From the NCBI RefSeq assembly GCF_000260985.4, contig NC_017857.3:2170001-2234000 (forward strand): 64,000 nt of DNA, in the 5' to 3' direction. Every line of letters starts with the position of its first letter. Position 1 is the first letter of the stretch. Both the position numbers and the translations under genes were made by a program. Below, piece after piece: positions 1 through 9,838 of this stretch. Origin of the DNA: Methylophaga nitratireducenticrescens (GTDB lineage: Bacteria; Pseudomonadota; Gammaproteobacteria; Nitrosococcales; Methylophagaceae). The notes under the pieces are model-generated. The model did no database searches and was not told where the DNA came from. It saw nothing but the letters and a program-made list of their open reading frames with translations.

Positions 1-410
1 GTTCGATGCGCTGTATCAGAAATTGCAACCAAGGTTTTTTGCATTGCCTCAGCAGCTTTGATACTGGTGATGTCACGCGCAACCCCGATGCGCATTTTAT
101 GTTGATCTGACCAACTGGTGGACCAAAGCAGATGGGTGATTTGACCGTCTTTACGAATATAGCGATTTTCAAAGTCCAGTACCTGCTTGTCCTGCATAAC
201 TGAAGAAATACTTTGCTCAGTTATTTCTTGATCGTCTGGATGCAACAAATCCAGCATTCTTTTGCCGATCATTTCTTCAGGTGGATACCCAAATACACGC
301 TGTGCTCCGTCACTGATATAGATAATGCGGCTATCTTCATCTACAACACAAATAGCATCCAATAATAAATGTACATATTCGCTAAAGGAATCAAGAAAGG
401 GTTTATCCAT
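1..410 (-). CDS. PAS-domain signalling protein, C-terminus outside the window
   Basis: The gene starts with ATG at 410 and runs off the left edge, so only about 136 N-terminal residues are seen. They form one PAS sensor domain: an FGYPPEEM segment, the LLHPDDQE turn, the RYIRKDGQ strand and a final GVARDITSIKAAE, the usual PAS/PAC end. After it the chain begins LVAISDTAH, which often opens a GAF domain in multi-domain sensors. The output domain (kinase, GGDEF or EAL) lies beyond the edge and cannot be told. It is co-directional with the large GGDEF/EAL gene upstream. The start has only a weak GGGTG-type ribosome site. Confidence 0.8.
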   Translation of the reverse strand, partial: MDKPFLDSFSEYVHLLLDAICVVDEDSRIIYISDGAQRVFGYPPEEMIGKRMLDLLHPDDQEITEQSISSVMQDKQVLDFENRYIRKDGQITHLLWSTSWSDQHKMRIGVARDITSIKAAEAMQKTLVAISDTAHR

Positions 411-862
411 ATTTCAAATTTTCACCCGTTGGAAAGCATATGACAAGCTTATTGCTATTGGTTAATGAACAACAAATGGTTTTGTTGTCAAAATCCATTT
501 GCAACATTTTCTGCATCAATTTGGGTTATCCACCTGAACGTCAACAGGAAAGCTCATAAATCCATTTATCGCCAGCGTCACCCATACAATCCTGTTCACT
601 TTTTTTCTTTGAAACATCCACTAAAACCATTAATTTTGAGATTATTATTTTTGTTACTTTATTGATTGATCTGGTCAGTTTTAACATTGATTATCGGATG
701 ATTGAAATAAGCAGCGTAGCAGAAGTCCATAAATAAACAGATACGATTGAATATGAAAATAACCCAGATCAGAAAAACCAGCTCTCGATAGGAACAAAAG
801 CGTAAGCAATCACGTTAAAAACACCATGACGAGCTTTAGTCCGACACGTCATTTTCAAAAAA
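411..862. other. Intergenic stretch, no gene recognised
   Basis: About 450 AT-rich bases lie between two minus-strand signalling genes. This must hold the promoter of the gene starting at 410. I see no clear terminator, repeat or conserved small gene. The short reading frames here have no ribosome site or family resemblance. Confidence 0.5.
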
Positions 863-3800
863 CTAACCCAATTGCAGCTTACCAAATCCAAATCGTTTTT
901 CCAGCTCATCCGCCGGCATTGGTTTTGCGAACAAATAGCCCTGAATTTCATCACATTGATGTTTCTTAAGAAAATCGCACTGGGCCTGGGTTTCCACGCC
1001 TTCGGCTATGACCGTTAAACGCAATTGACGCGCCAGAATAATGGTTGTCTGCACAATGCTCATATCATCAGCATCATCTGGGATCCCATCAATAAATGAC
1101 CGATCAATTTTAAGCCGATCAAACGGGAAACGTTTTAGATAAGCCAGGCTGGAGTAACCCGTTCCGTAATCATCAAGTGCCAGGCAAATACCCATTTCAT
1201 GAAGCGAGTTTAAGATAACAATAGCCTGTTCCGGATTCTGCATGGCACTGGATTCAGTGACTTCCAGTTCCAGTAGATATGCCGGACATTCTGTCTCATC
1301 CAGAATTCGTTTTATATCTGTGGCTAAACCGGCATTATCCAATTGTCTGCGTGACAGGTTAACTGCCATCCGAAAATTTGTGATACCCGCCTCAAACCAT
1401 TTTTTTGCCTGAATACAAGCGGTTCGTAGAACCCAGTCGCCAATCGGTAAGATCAGCCCCGTTTCTTCAGCAACCGGAATAAAATCCCCTGGTGAGATAG
1501 AACCTATCTCGGGATGTAACCATCTCAATAACGCCTCTGTGCCAATGCATTCGCCCGAGTTCAAATCCATCAATGGTTGATAATGCAAATACAGTTCATT
1601 GTTTTCTAAAGCAACGCGTAAATCATTTTCCAATTGCAGTCGTGCATGAACGCGATCATCCAGCTCGGGGCTGAAAAAACGGAAAACGCCCCGGCCCTGC
1701 TCTTTCGCCAGATACAACGCTGTATCAGCATATTTCACTAATGTTTCGGCGTTTACGGCATCACGGGGACACAAACTTATGCCAATACTGGCATTAACAT
1801 GTAACTGATAGCTCATTACCATAAAAGGCGGAGATAATACGTCGAGAAGCTTATTAGCAACATGTGCCGCATCGTCAGGCGAGTTAATACTGGGGAGCAG
1901 AATCAGAAACTCATCCCCTCCCACCCGACCGATAGTATCTTCTTGTCGCAAGACCTCGAGCAGACGTGAACCGACTTGTTGCAACAACAAATCACCGGCT
2001 TGATGACCAAGTGAATCATTGATGGTTTTAAATCGATCCAAATCCAGAAACAAAACCGCCAGTACATCTGTGTGACGAATAGCGTGCGTTATGGCGTGCT
2101 CCAGACGATCCATAGTCAGTAAGCGGTTAGGTAATGCGGTTAATGAATCGTGATAGGCAAGATACTCTATATGAGCTTCCTGCTCTTTGCGTTCCGTTAT
2201 ATCCTGAGCAGTACCGGCAATTCGATACAGCTCACCCGATTCATTCAGGATAGGGAAAGCTTTTTGATGTATATGACGAATAGTGCCATCTAGGCGAATA
2301 ATACGAAATTCAATATCATATTCACCAACGGCTTTGCCATTAACGAGAGCCTGACGAACACTATTGATATCCTCAGGATGAATTATTTCCAGCCAGGATG
2401 AGGGTTTTTCATAAAGACTGTCGCAGCTGTGTCCCCAAATTTTTTGGTAGGCAGGGCTAATGTAAAGCAGATGCCCCTTCATCAGATCGGTCAACCATAC
2501 GACTTCTTCAATATTATCGGCAAGCTGACGGAAACGTTCTTCCTGTTCTCGTAACGCACTTTCTACCGCTTTTCTTTCGGTTATGTCATGGGTCAATGCC
2601 AGATTGTAGCCTATCCCCCCATACTCAAAATAGTTGGCATTAACCTCGACTGGAATGATCCTGCCCGTTTTTGTCTTATGGTGGGTTTCCAAACGAACGG
2701 AACGTTCTTGTTTGAGTTCTTGCCAATGTTCATTCCAATGTTGTTGGGAGATATTTGGATCAACCTCTGGAACGGACATAGTCAATAACTCATCGTAATG
2801 GTATCCCATGGTATGGCAGGTTTCATCGTTGACATATCTGATGCGTCCTTTCCTATCGAGTAAATAAATACACTCTTTTACCTGATTGATGGCAAAATTT
2901 AACAGGGCGATGCTTTGATCAGATTTCTTCCCCTTCTCAATATTTTCTATCTGCGAGACAAAATACAGCGGCTGATTGTTTGTTCCTCTGACAATGCTGG
3001 TTGTAAGTCTTGCCCAGAAATACTTCCCGTTCTGATGCCGATAACGTTTTTCAATCTGCATATAGGGAATCTGATCTGCAATCAGCCGATCCAGCTCAGC
3101 CTGTCCTTTTGGCAAATCATCAGGATGGGTCATCTCCTGATAGGTCATTTTCAGTAGTTCAGTTTCAGAGTAACCGAACATTTCATAAATGGAATGATTG
3201 GCACGTAACCACTGACCACCCAATGACAATATACCCATTCCAATTGCAGCAAATTCAAATGCCTGCCGAAAGCGCTCATCACTTTCACGCTGTTCACGAT
3301 ATATCAGCAAACTGGTTAAACCATCAGACAGCCGATGGCCAATTTCACTGAACAAACGTTTTTCATTATCAGTCCAAACACGTCCATAGGAACATTGATG
3401 TAAACCAAACACCCAAGGTTTACCTGTTTTTGGATAAATTGCAGTACCAATGATGGAGCGAATCTGATGCTCTTTGAAAAATTCGGGAGTATCTGCACAA
3501 TCAAGATCGGGAATTAATGTTACGGGTTGTTTACTGCTCAGATAGGCTTCCAACCCAACCGCAGCTTCCTTAGTCATTGAAAAATCAACACCGGCAGCCA
3601 AACCGCCGGGGAAATCAGGGTGTGTCTGCTCCATGGGAATGTGCCAAGTGGCACTTGTTGGATCACAAGGATATAAAAGCCAAGCTCTATCACATTCAAA
3701 ACACAACAGAATCGCTGCCAGAACATCACTCATCATCTGCTCAAGATCATTGGTTCCCTGAATGGCCCGGTTGACCTGATCCAGACATTCAAGAAAATGC

Positions 3801-4189
3801 AGGTGCACTTGGTTTTCCTGTTCGACACGTTTTAGCTCAGTGATATCTTGAAAATAGCCATGCCAAACGATTTTGGCTTCTGCATCGGTTTCAGGGAGCG
3901 CTTTACAATCCAACAGAACTTCACCCTTGAGGGGATGCGATAGCCGCCAACTTATATTCAGAGGCTGCATCGTTTGGGCAGATTCATTCAACTTCTGAAG
4001 GATATTGACACGATCTTCAGGAAATATTTTTGACCAGAGAAGAGAGGGGTTTTTGATTAAAGCCTTAACTGAAAAGCCAAAAACATTTGTTATCGAAGAA
4101 GTGCTATCAAGAATTTTGATCTGATTATGCTCATGCAGACAAAATTTGATTATTGCAACCTCTGGAGTATCGGTTGCACCGTTAATCAT
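863..4189 (-). CDS. Multi-PAS/GAF diguanylate cyclase-phosphodiesterase (GGDEF-EAL)
   Basis: A 1108-residue c-di-GMP turnover protein. Domains in order: PAS (about 10-125), GAF (about 140-300; FECDRAWLLYPCD), PAS (about 305-430; RFRQAFEFAAIGMGI), PAS (about 435-550), PAS (about 555-680), GGDEF (about 690-850) and EAL (about 860-1105). The cyclase signature GGDEF near residue 756 is intact, and so are the phosphodiesterase motif EALLRW near 885 and DDYGTGYSS, so both activities are possible. No membrane segment is visible, so it is probably cytoplasmic. The neighbouring PAS gene downstream suggests a pair of related sensors. The stimulus is unknown; the GAF domain could bind a ligand or cofactor. 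Confidence 0.95.
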   Translation of the reverse strand: MINGATDTPEVAIIKFCLHEHNQIKILDSTSSITNVFGFSVKALIKNPSLLWSKIFPEDRVNILQKLNESAQTMQPLNISWRLSHPLKGEVLLDCKALPETDAEAKIVWHGYFQDITELKRVEQENQVHLHFLECLDQVNRAIQGTNDLEQMMSDVLAAILLCFECDRAWLLYPCDPTSATWHIPMEQTHPDFPGGLAAGVDFSMTKEAAVGLEAYLSSKQPVTLIPDLDCADTPEFFKEHQIRSIIGTAIYPKTGKPWVFGLHQCSYGRVWTDNEKRLFSEIGHRLSDGLTSLLIYREQRESDERFRQAFEFAAIGMGILSLGGQWLRANHSIYEMFGYSETELLKMTYQEMTHPDDLPKGQAELDRLIADQIPYMQIEKRYRHQNGKYFWARLTTSIVRGTNNQPLYFVSQIENIEKGKKSDQSIALLNFAINQVKECIYLLDRKGRIRYVNDETCHTMGYHYDELLTMSVPEVDPNISQQHWNEHWQELKQERSVRLETHHKTKTGRIIPVEVNANYFEYGGIGYNLALTHDITERKAVESALREQEERFRQLADNIEEVVWLTDLMKGHLLYISPAYQKIWGHSCDSLYEKPSSWLEIIHPEDINSVRQALVNGKAVGEYDIEFRIIRLDGTIRHIHQKAFPILNESGELYRIAGTAQDITERKEQEAHIEYLAYHDSLTALPNRLLTMDRLEHAITHAIRHTDVLAVLFLDLDRFKTINDSLGHQAGDLLLQQVGSRLLEVLRQEDTIGRVGGDEFLILLPSINSPDDAAHVANKLLDVLSPPFMVMSYQLHVNASIGISLCPRDAVNAETLVKYADTALYLAKEQGRGVFRFFSPELDDRVHARLQLENDLRVALENNELYLHYQPLMDLNSGECIGTEALLRWLHPEIGSISPGDFIPVAEETGLILPIGDWVLRTACIQAKKWFEAGITNFRMAVNLSRRQLDNAGLATDIKRILDETECPAYLLELEVTESSAMQNPEQAIVILNSLHEMGICLALDDYGTGYSSLAYLKRFPFDRLKIDRSFIDGIPDDADDMSIVQTTIILARQLRLTVIAEGVETQAQCDFLKKHQCDEIQGYLFAKPMPADELEKRFGFGKLQLG

Positions 4190-4817
4190 TGACGATAATT
4201 TTAATATGTTTCGATTGATGAGTTCGTTGTTAATAGGTTAATACCTGTTTTTTATTACCGCTGAAGGATGAATTATTGACTCACTGCATTTATCCTTTAG
4301 TAACAGCCACGATTCAAATTCCTGAATCAATATAAAAAACAATCCATCTACAAAATATTCGACATGCCAGTTGACCGTAAAAGGACAAAAGGCCGGTGCA
4401 TCTTAGGCACATTACTTTTTTATTACAAGGGATATTTCTCACCTTAAAACGAGGATGTTTTACCTTAGCCATGAAGACAAGCTAATGGTGCCAGAGTGTT
4501 GATTGTCATTTATTTAGAACGACTTCATAAGCTTCATAACAAGCCATATTCTTGACATTGTTTTTGCCTATGCTATGCAAAGAAGCACAGGAGAGACCTT
4601 GCTATTCATGAAGGTAAACGTTTTTAGAGTCTGGCCCAACGGGTGAGATGAATAGAGATCACTCATAAACAGCTTTTTTGTGCTTTACTTGGGCATTTTC
4701 AATCATCCTAAAAGTAGCTCCGAAAGAGCCAGCAGGCATTGATCAGAACGACAGCATCAAGATAAGCGATATATTTTTGCTGCTTCACGTATAAAAATGA
4801 AATCGTTGATTGGTTGT
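4190..4817. other. Intergenic stretch of about 630 bases
   Basis: No convincing gene. A TTGACA box near 4552 is followed about 16 bases later by TATGCA, a possible plus-strand promoter. It leads to GGAGAG and an ATG near 4608 opening a frame of only 12 codons, too short to call. The minus-strand promoter of the GGDEF-EAL gene must also lie here. Confidence 0.4.
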
Positions 4818-5300
4818 TCAGATCGATACGCGTTGTTTGAAACATTGGTCTGGTGGTGAATCAAGAAAAACGGTTGAATTCACTTTTTCTATAAAACACG
4901 CATTTACAATTATTTTTTCATATCGCCAGTAAATAAACCCACCATCATCCACTCGATAACGCCATTGATACTGGCATTGCACCCATCCTTCATTGAGCTT
5001 GGCAAGTAATATCGGAGGCTCATCAGCCTGTAATCGGGGTTTGAACTCAACTGTCTGGAGATCGAGATCAAAATGAAAACGGTCAATTAACAAATGATTG
5101 TCTATCAGCTGATAGCGAAGACGATTACCTGAAACGTCATCGCCAAGTTGATCCAGCAATACCTTATTATTGAATAATGCTAATACCTCATTACTCATGG
5201 GATAACGATCAGGCAGCGCCTGTCTTAGTTGTTCATGATGTTCTGTGAGTTGGGATTTATCCCACTGGTGGATGACAAACTGTAAAACAAGTTTTTTCAT
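4818..5300 (-). CDS. Hypothetical protein, 160 aa
   Basis: I do not recognise a family. The protein is soluble, without signal peptide or membrane segment, and rich in aromatic residues in its C-terminal half (a QCQYQWRYRV run, then GGFIYWRYEKI), suggesting a beta-rich fold. The N-terminus KKLVLQFVIHQWDKSQL looks like a first beta strand. It follows the UPF0210 gene on the same strand with a gap of about 54 bases and may be co-transcribed with it. Codon use resembles its neighbours, so it is probably a real lineage-specific gene. Confidence 0.6.
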   Translation of the reverse strand: MKKLVLQFVIHQWDKSQLTEHHEQLRQALPDRYPMSNEVLALFNNKVLLDQLGDDVSGNRLRYQLIDNHLLIDRFHFDLDLQTVEFKPRLQADEPPILLAKLNEGWVQCQYQWRYRVDDGGFIYWRYEKIIVNACFIEKVNSTVFLDSPPDQCFKQRVSI

Positions 5301-5354
5301 TCAATTAAGATTCGGAAAATTCCCACACCAACACTGCTGGCATGGGATATTGAA

Positions 5355-6728
5355 TCAATTCACCAAACTTTGTATTGGCGCCGGAATGCGTCCGCCTAAA
5401 CGCACGAAACGATTTTCATGACTGCCCATATTGACTGCCATCACTGGGCCTTCGCCCAATAAACCACCAAAACGCACAATATCACCGGCTTTTTTACCTG
5501 GAGCGGGAATCAATCGAGCCGCCGTAGTTTTTTTGTTGATAACGCCAATGGCCATTTCATCAGCAATGATGGCTGAAATCATTTCCGCTGAAGTATCACC
5601 GGGGATAGCCACCATATCCAGACCGACTGAACAGACGGCGGTCATGGCTTCAAGTTTTTCCAAACTCAAAGTGCCATTGGCTGCCGATTCAGCAATCGTT
5701 AAATCTTCACAAACCGGAATAAACGCGCCACTCAGTCCACCGACGTGCGAACTGGCAAATGCACCTCCTTTCTTCACTGCATCATTGAGCATGGATAAAA
5801 AGGCCGTACTGCCTGGCGCACCAAACGCTGGTATACCGATGGCTTCAAAGATTTCGCCAACACTGTCGTTACGATTTGGTGTTGGAGCCAAAGATAAGTC
5901 GACAATACCAAATGGCAGATTGAGTAATTGTGCCACTTCACGACCTACCAGTTCACCGGCACGGGTTAACCGGGCGGCCGTTTGTTTGATCACATCTGCA
6001 GCTCGACTCAGATCCATATTTTCATCTTCAGCCAGGGCTTTTTCTAAAGCCGCTTTTACTACACCTGGTCCACTCACACCTACGCTGACAACGGCATCGG
6101 CTTCACCAATACCTAAATAAGCACCTGCCATAAACGGCACATCCTGAGGAATATTGGCAAAAACAACAAGTTTTGCAGCAGCCAGACCATCATCGTCGGC
6201 GGTGAGTTCTGCCGCCTGTTTGATGATTTGTCCCATCTTGAGAATCGCGTCCATATTGATACCGGCACGGGTACTGGCGACATTGACGGATGAACAGATT
6301 CGTTGCGTTTCAGTCAGAGCCTGGGGAATCGCTTCGATCAAAGCCTGATCGCCTTTACTCATGCCCTTCTCTACCAGAGCAGTGAAGCCACCGATAAAAT
6401 CGACACCCAGTTCATGAGCTGCCTTATCAAGCGTTACGGCGACCTCGACCAATTGTTCCGAACTGAAAGGAGCCCCAACCACACCAATTGGACTGATGGA
6501 AATACGTTTATTGGCGACTTCAATACCATAACGTCTTTCAATACGATTGCAGGAAGCGACTAACTGACCGGCATAGCGGGTGATTTTGTCGTAAATTTTA
6601 CGTTTGAATGTTTCCAGATCATGACTGACACAATCGGTCAGGTTGATACCAACAGTCACGGTGCGAAGATCCAGGTTTTGCTCCCGAACCATCATCAGAG
6701 TGGAAATAATATCTTTTTCATTGAGCAT
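5355..6728 (-). CDS. PFL family protein (UPF0210 / DUF711)
   Basis: A 457-residue protein of the UPF0210 family, whose biochemical role is unsettled. Full length is present, from LNEKDIISTLMMVREQNLD through the conserved GVSGPGVV, the FGAPGSTAFL stretch and the glycine-rich end RFGGLLGEGPVMAVN. Structures of the family relate it to the glycyl-radical (pyruvate formate-lyase-like) barrel, hence the PFL label, but no radical glycine motif is evident. It lies 10 bases downstream of an ACT-domain protein on the same strand. That pairing is common for this family and suggests amino-acid-responsive function. Confidence 0.9.
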   Translation of the reverse strand: MLNEKDIISTLMMVREQNLDLRTVTVGINLTDCVSHDLETFKRKIYDKITRYAGQLVASCNRIERRYGIEVANKRISISPIGVVGAPFSSEQLVEVAVTLDKAAHELGVDFIGGFTALVEKGMSKGDQALIEAIPQALTETQRICSSVNVASTRAGINMDAILKMGQIIKQAAELTADDDGLAAAKLVVFANIPQDVPFMAGAYLGIGEADAVVSVGVSGPGVVKAALEKALAEDENMDLSRAADVIKQTAARLTRAGELVGREVAQLLNLPFGIVDLSLAPTPNRNDSVGEIFEAIGIPAFGAPGSTAFLSMLNDAVKKGGAFASSHVGGLSGAFIPVCEDLTIAESAANGTLSLEKLEAMTAVCSVGLDMVAIPGDTSAEMISAIIADEMAIGVINKKTTAARLIPAPGKKAGDIVRFGGLLGEGPVMAVNMGSHENRFVRLGGRIPAPIQSLVN

Positions 6729-6738
6729 GAGAGGTTCC

Positions 6739-7305
6739 TTAATTACTGATGTTGCTCACGGATTCGAAAATCTTACGATGTTGTGTATCAATTTCGATAT
6801 CCAACCGCTGCCCCACTAAATGCAGGGCATCCCGTAGATCCTGCATCACGGTAGAACGAGGTACATCAACTTCAAACACCATCAGATTGTCCATTGGGTT
6901 TTTACCCCCTTTAAATATCGCCTGAATGTTGGTGATATTGACGCCATGATGAGCCAGCTGAGTGGAGACTTCTGCCACCAGACCCCGGCGATCCGGACCA
7001 ATAACGGTCAAAATATAGGGTTGTACTTCAGGTGGGTTTTCCTGCCATGCTGTCGGCTGCTCGTCCCAGGGATCAACGTGAATCGACAAACGCATTTTCT
7101 GGCCTACCTGCTGTAGTGCCTTGTGTAATTCTTCACACTGAGCTTCTTCTGGCATTGAAACCATCAATAAAGCGCCGAATACCGACTGAAGCAGTGTTTG
7201 ACTGAGATTTTCAATATTACCGCCATGCTCAGTAATGATGGTAGCAACAGCGGCCATAATGCCGGGCTGGTCATTACCAAGAACCGAAATGAGTGCCTTG
7301 TTCAC
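6739..7305 (-). CDS. ACT-domain protein, GcvR-like
   Basis: A 188-residue protein with two ACT domains: residues about 1-80 (SVLGNDQPGIMAAVATII) and about 95-170 (LTVIGPDRRGLVAEVSTQL). This is the layout of GcvR, the glycine-cleavage repressor accessory protein, and of UPF0237 relatives. ACT domains bind small ligands, usually amino acids, at their dimer interfaces. It has no DNA-binding domain and would act through a partner. Placement just ahead of the UPF0210 gene suggests the two work together. The true ligand and partner are not shown by sequence. Confidence 0.85.
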   Translation of the reverse strand: MNKALISVLGNDQPGIMAAVATIITEHGGNIENLSQTLLQSVFGALLMVSMPEEAQCEELHKALQQVGQKMRLSIHVDPWDEQPTAWQENPPEVQPYILTVIGPDRRGLVAEVSTQLAHHGVNITNIQAIFKGGKNPMDNLMVFEVDVPRSTVMQDLRDALHLVGQRLDIEIDTQHRKIFESVSNISN

Positions 7306-7536
7306 GATGTCTCCTTGTATGAGATCAAGTTGTTAAAAGCGGGATTGGGCATTAATGCTACACACAACGCCCTTCCCCGAAGGTCAATAGACAAACGTAA
7401 TCAGACAATATCGCGTTGACGATGAATTTTCGTCCAATAACGGTAGAAATTTTGTACAGATAATAGGTAAATCGACTAGCTTAACAAATGAGGTCAATTA
7501 AGCGTAATTCAATGACGGCTTGCTAAGGAATTATGT

Positions 7537-7899
7537 TTAGATAAAGGAGTTTATATTTTGACCGATGGTCGATTCTGTTTGAACAGTGGCTTGTTTATTT
7601 GCCGCATCTGTTTGTTGCTGTTCACGCTGTTCATCTTGAATTTTTTGCTGTTTCATTGCTTCCAGCTGCATGATTTGAGCTTGAGTCACCTGGATTTGCA
7701 TTTGAATCATTTTTGCTTTTTTCGCTGATTCAGGTGTTGCTTCTTGAACAGTCTGTTTCAGATCGTCAAACAAATCAACCAATTTTTGTTTTAAAGCAGC
7801 AATTTTGGCATCTAACGACTGACCACTGCTTTTGCTGTCTCCAGTGGAAGCACTGGAGGCAGTGAAGGAACGCATATCAACAGAAATTGGATTACTCAT
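7537..7899 (-). CDS. FlxA-like family protein
   Basis: A 120-residue hydrophilic protein. The middle (about 27-95) is a long predicted coiled coil (AKIAALKQKLVDLFDDLKQ, then QIQVTQAQIMQLEA), followed by a glutamine-rich stretch and the ending TIGQNINSFI. The coiled-coil layout and the IG-NI-FI ending match FlxA, a small protein of unknown function from an E. coli prophage under flagellar sigma control. No flagellar sigma promoter was identified here. It is divergent from the small membrane protein at 8022, sharing about 120 bases of AT-rich promoter DNA. Confidence 0.7.
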   Translation of the reverse strand: MSNPISVDMRSFTASSASTGDSKSSGQSLDAKIAALKQKLVDLFDDLKQTVQEATPESAKKAKMIQMQIQVTQAQIMQLEAMKQQKIQDEQREQQQTDAANKQATVQTESTIGQNINSFI

Positions 7900-8021
7900 G
7901 CTAAAGTTTCCTGAAACAAACTTATTTATAAAGTCGGTTGTTATAACATTAACTTTAATTTTTTTGCTGGATTTATAACAAAAATTACACTTTATTGCTC
8001 ACACTCAACACGAGTTTATTT

Positions 8022-8354
8022 ATGGCCATCCAATTTCTACCGATTATTAAGGCTGTTGCACCTTATGTTGCCCAGGTTGCTGCCTATGCAATTCCGGCAT
8101 TTACAGCAAAACCTGAAACCATTAAAGCCGATCCGGTTCTCGTCAAACAGATAGAAGAATTACAAGAAGCAGCGACTCAAAATGCTCAGTCCATTCACGT
8201 GTTGGCCGAGAAGATGCAACAAGCGATTAATGGATTTGAAACCGCAGCTGAAGAGGCCAGAAAACAAGTAACGACCTATCGGAATCTATTATTTGTGTCG
8301 TTGGGATTATCTTCGGTAACGGGATTGATCTGTATTTATCTGCTACTAAAGTAA
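8022..8354 (+). CDS. Small membrane-anchored coiled-coil protein
   Basis: About 110 residues from the ATG at 8022; a TTG at 7995 would add nine residues and has no better ribosome site. The N-terminus has an amphipathic alanine-rich segment, the middle (about 40-85) is helical with heptad character, and the C-terminus is one clear membrane segment (LLFVSLGLSSVTGLICIYLL) ending in LK. It is probably tail-anchored. I recognise no family. It is divergent from the FlxA-like gene and may function with it, since both are short coiled-coil proteins. Confidence 0.6.
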   Translation: MAIQFLPIIKAVAPYVAQVAAYAIPAFTAKPETIKADPVLVKQIEELQEAATQNAQSIHVLAEKMQQAINGFETAAEEARKQVTTYRNLLFVSLGLSSVTGLICIYLLLK

Positions 8355-8417
8355 CGGTGTTTATAAATAGTAGTTTGGCACTACACATTATATTCTCGAA
8401 TATTTCAACACCTCAGG

Positions 8418-9204
8418 GGGCTTGTTTATCGGTAGCGGCTACTTCAACATTATCAGCAATTAGCGTGAGTCCTTGAGATAACGCCGCAAATAGCCGCTCA
8501 ATTTTAGCGTGCTCATTCCCTTAGAGATAATCCATTTTGTATTTTGAGAACGGAGTGAATTAACTCTATAACCAAATATTATGGAATGAAAACTTGCGTC
8601 AAAATGAACAGAATGCCGACAATGATCTTTGCTGTACAAAAATGAACCAGCCCACATTGGCAGCCACATGATGGTGAACGCCAGCATGAGCATGCTGTAA
8701 TAATTCCGTTCGAGCTTGTCGTAGCGCGTTGCAATCGCCCGGAAATACTTGATTCTGGTGAAGTGGCGCCCCGACTTTGGCCTATCGCTTCACCTTTGAG
8801 AGAAGCCGCGCCAGAGCTATGTTGGTGGGCTTTAACGATACTGCCATCAATGAACAACCATTCCATGTCCGTGCCACGTGATAATGCTTTGAACAGCCTT
8901 TCCAATAGACCTTTCTTCGACCATAAGCTAAATTGTCGGAAAACGGTACTCCATTGCCCAAACTCTCTGGGTAAACGCCGGTTCGCATTCGTTACAATAT
9001 CCCTTCGAGCGTCATTCTGTGCTCGGGTTTGTTGTAAATACGGCCACTTTGATACATCAGTCTGGATAGCGTTTGCCACCGTTGGTCGGTTAACATGAGT
9101 CTTGGCATGGTGATTTGGTGTAATTTTTGTTTGTGGTGAACCACAATTATATCGAGTCACCATGCTGCTCAAAAAATAACCAACAAAGATCAATAAACAG
9201 ACCC
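8418..9204 (-). mobile_element. Decayed IS5-family insertion sequence
   Basis: The left end begins GGGCTTGTTTATC and the right end, read inward, is GGGTCTGTTTATTG, a matching imperfect inverted repeat flanked on the right by TAG. The inside holds a broken DUF4096/IS5-type transposase on the minus strand. The same ends occur on the short repeats elsewhere in this window, so this element, or an intact relative in the genome, is the likely source of the transposase that moved them. It sits five bases past the stop of the DUF2380 gene. Confidence 0.75.
8644..9108 (-). pseudogene. IS5-family (DUF4096) transposase remnant
   Basis: The start MPRLMLTDQRWQTLS at 9108 and continuation RIYNKPEHRMTLEGIL are typical of DUF4096 transposases. 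A stop follows where a Tyr codon is expected, then a small deletion shifts the frame before the LPREFGQWSTVFRQF segment. The first catalytic Asp survives in LFIDGSIVKAHQHSSGA. After GQSRG roughly 130 residues carrying the other catalytic residues are missing, and the gene resumes at KYFRAIATRYDKLERNYY and ends MLAFTIMWLPMW. It cannot encode an active enzyme. Confidence 0.85.
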
Positions 9205-9208
9205 TAGA

Positions 9209-9739
9209 TTACTTTCTATCCCAATCTTTTAAATCCCGCATGGCATATTTAATCGCCCGTTCCCAAGCCTGATCAGTGTTGCCACGAAAATCATACGATT
9301 TACGCTTGATCAATTTTCCTGAGGCTACCTCTTTAAACTCAACATGTAATGTCGAAATCAAATGACTCATGCGGAAAACATTTGGCATAACCACCAACTC
9401 TGCTCCCAGTTCTTTGGCTAGGGTAATTTCACAACCGTTGCAATGATGCAAATCCTGTTTTTCATCTGCTGCGTTAACTTTTGCCAGTGAATCAGCATCA
9501 TTAATAATGTTAAATTGTGTTTTATCATTCAATTCGTTTCGTAGATGTTCACTGAACTTGGCAATCTTTTCTGCATTCTCGGCTTTATCGCCCGCTACTG
9601 AACTGTCCCCAGTAATCAGAATATCCAGCACCAGGGTTTTATAGTCATGTTTCTGATGCTCATCAGCCATCAGTGGCGCAGCCCCCATCAACAATAAGAA
9701 AGGCAGGATATATCTGCTTGCACGGATTATTAACATCAT
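9209..9739 (-). CDS. DUF2380 periplasmic protein
   Basis: A 176-residue exported protein with a signal peptide (about 1-25, ILPFLLLMGAAPLMADEH, cleavage after MAD or LMA). The body resembles the DUF2380 family: a LVLDILITGDSS strand, a CNGC pair near 103-106, GAELVVMPNVFRMS, and the ending RAIKYAMRDLKDW. The family is often found near periplasmic dehydrogenase genes in methylotrophs, but no such gene is next to this copy. The function is unknown. The CxxC pair could form a disulfide. The stop codon lies within a few bases of the IS remnant, which did not damage the gene. Confidence 0.7.
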   Translation of the reverse strand: MMLIIRASRYILPFLLLMGAAPLMADEHQKHDYKTLVLDILITGDSSVAGDKAENAEKIAKFSEHLRNELNDKTQFNIINDADSLAKVNAADEKQDLHHCNGCEITLAKELGAELVVMPNVFRMSHLISTLHVEFKEVASGKLIKRKSYDFRGNTDQAWERAIKYAMRDLKDWDRK

Positions 9740-9838
9740 ACAGTTCTCCTAAAATACGATTACTCACCCTCCAGAAAGCTCAAACAGTTTTTTGACCGCA
9801 AACCGCGGGATATTTGCCCGTGTTTAAAAATTTACGGT

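Noticed and set aside
4600-4650. 12-codon frame after a possible promoter and ribosome site
   Set aside because: Too short to support as a gene and without recognisable leader-peptide features.
5431-6120. 229-codon plus-strand frame opposite the UPF0210 gene
   Set aside because: It is the antisense shadow of a conserved gene; no ribosome site or family resemblance.
8579-9193. 204-codon frame across the IS remnant taken as a transposase
   Set aside because: Only a middle piece reads like a transposase; the true gene is broken by a stop, frameshifts and a large deletion, so it is listed as a pseudogene.
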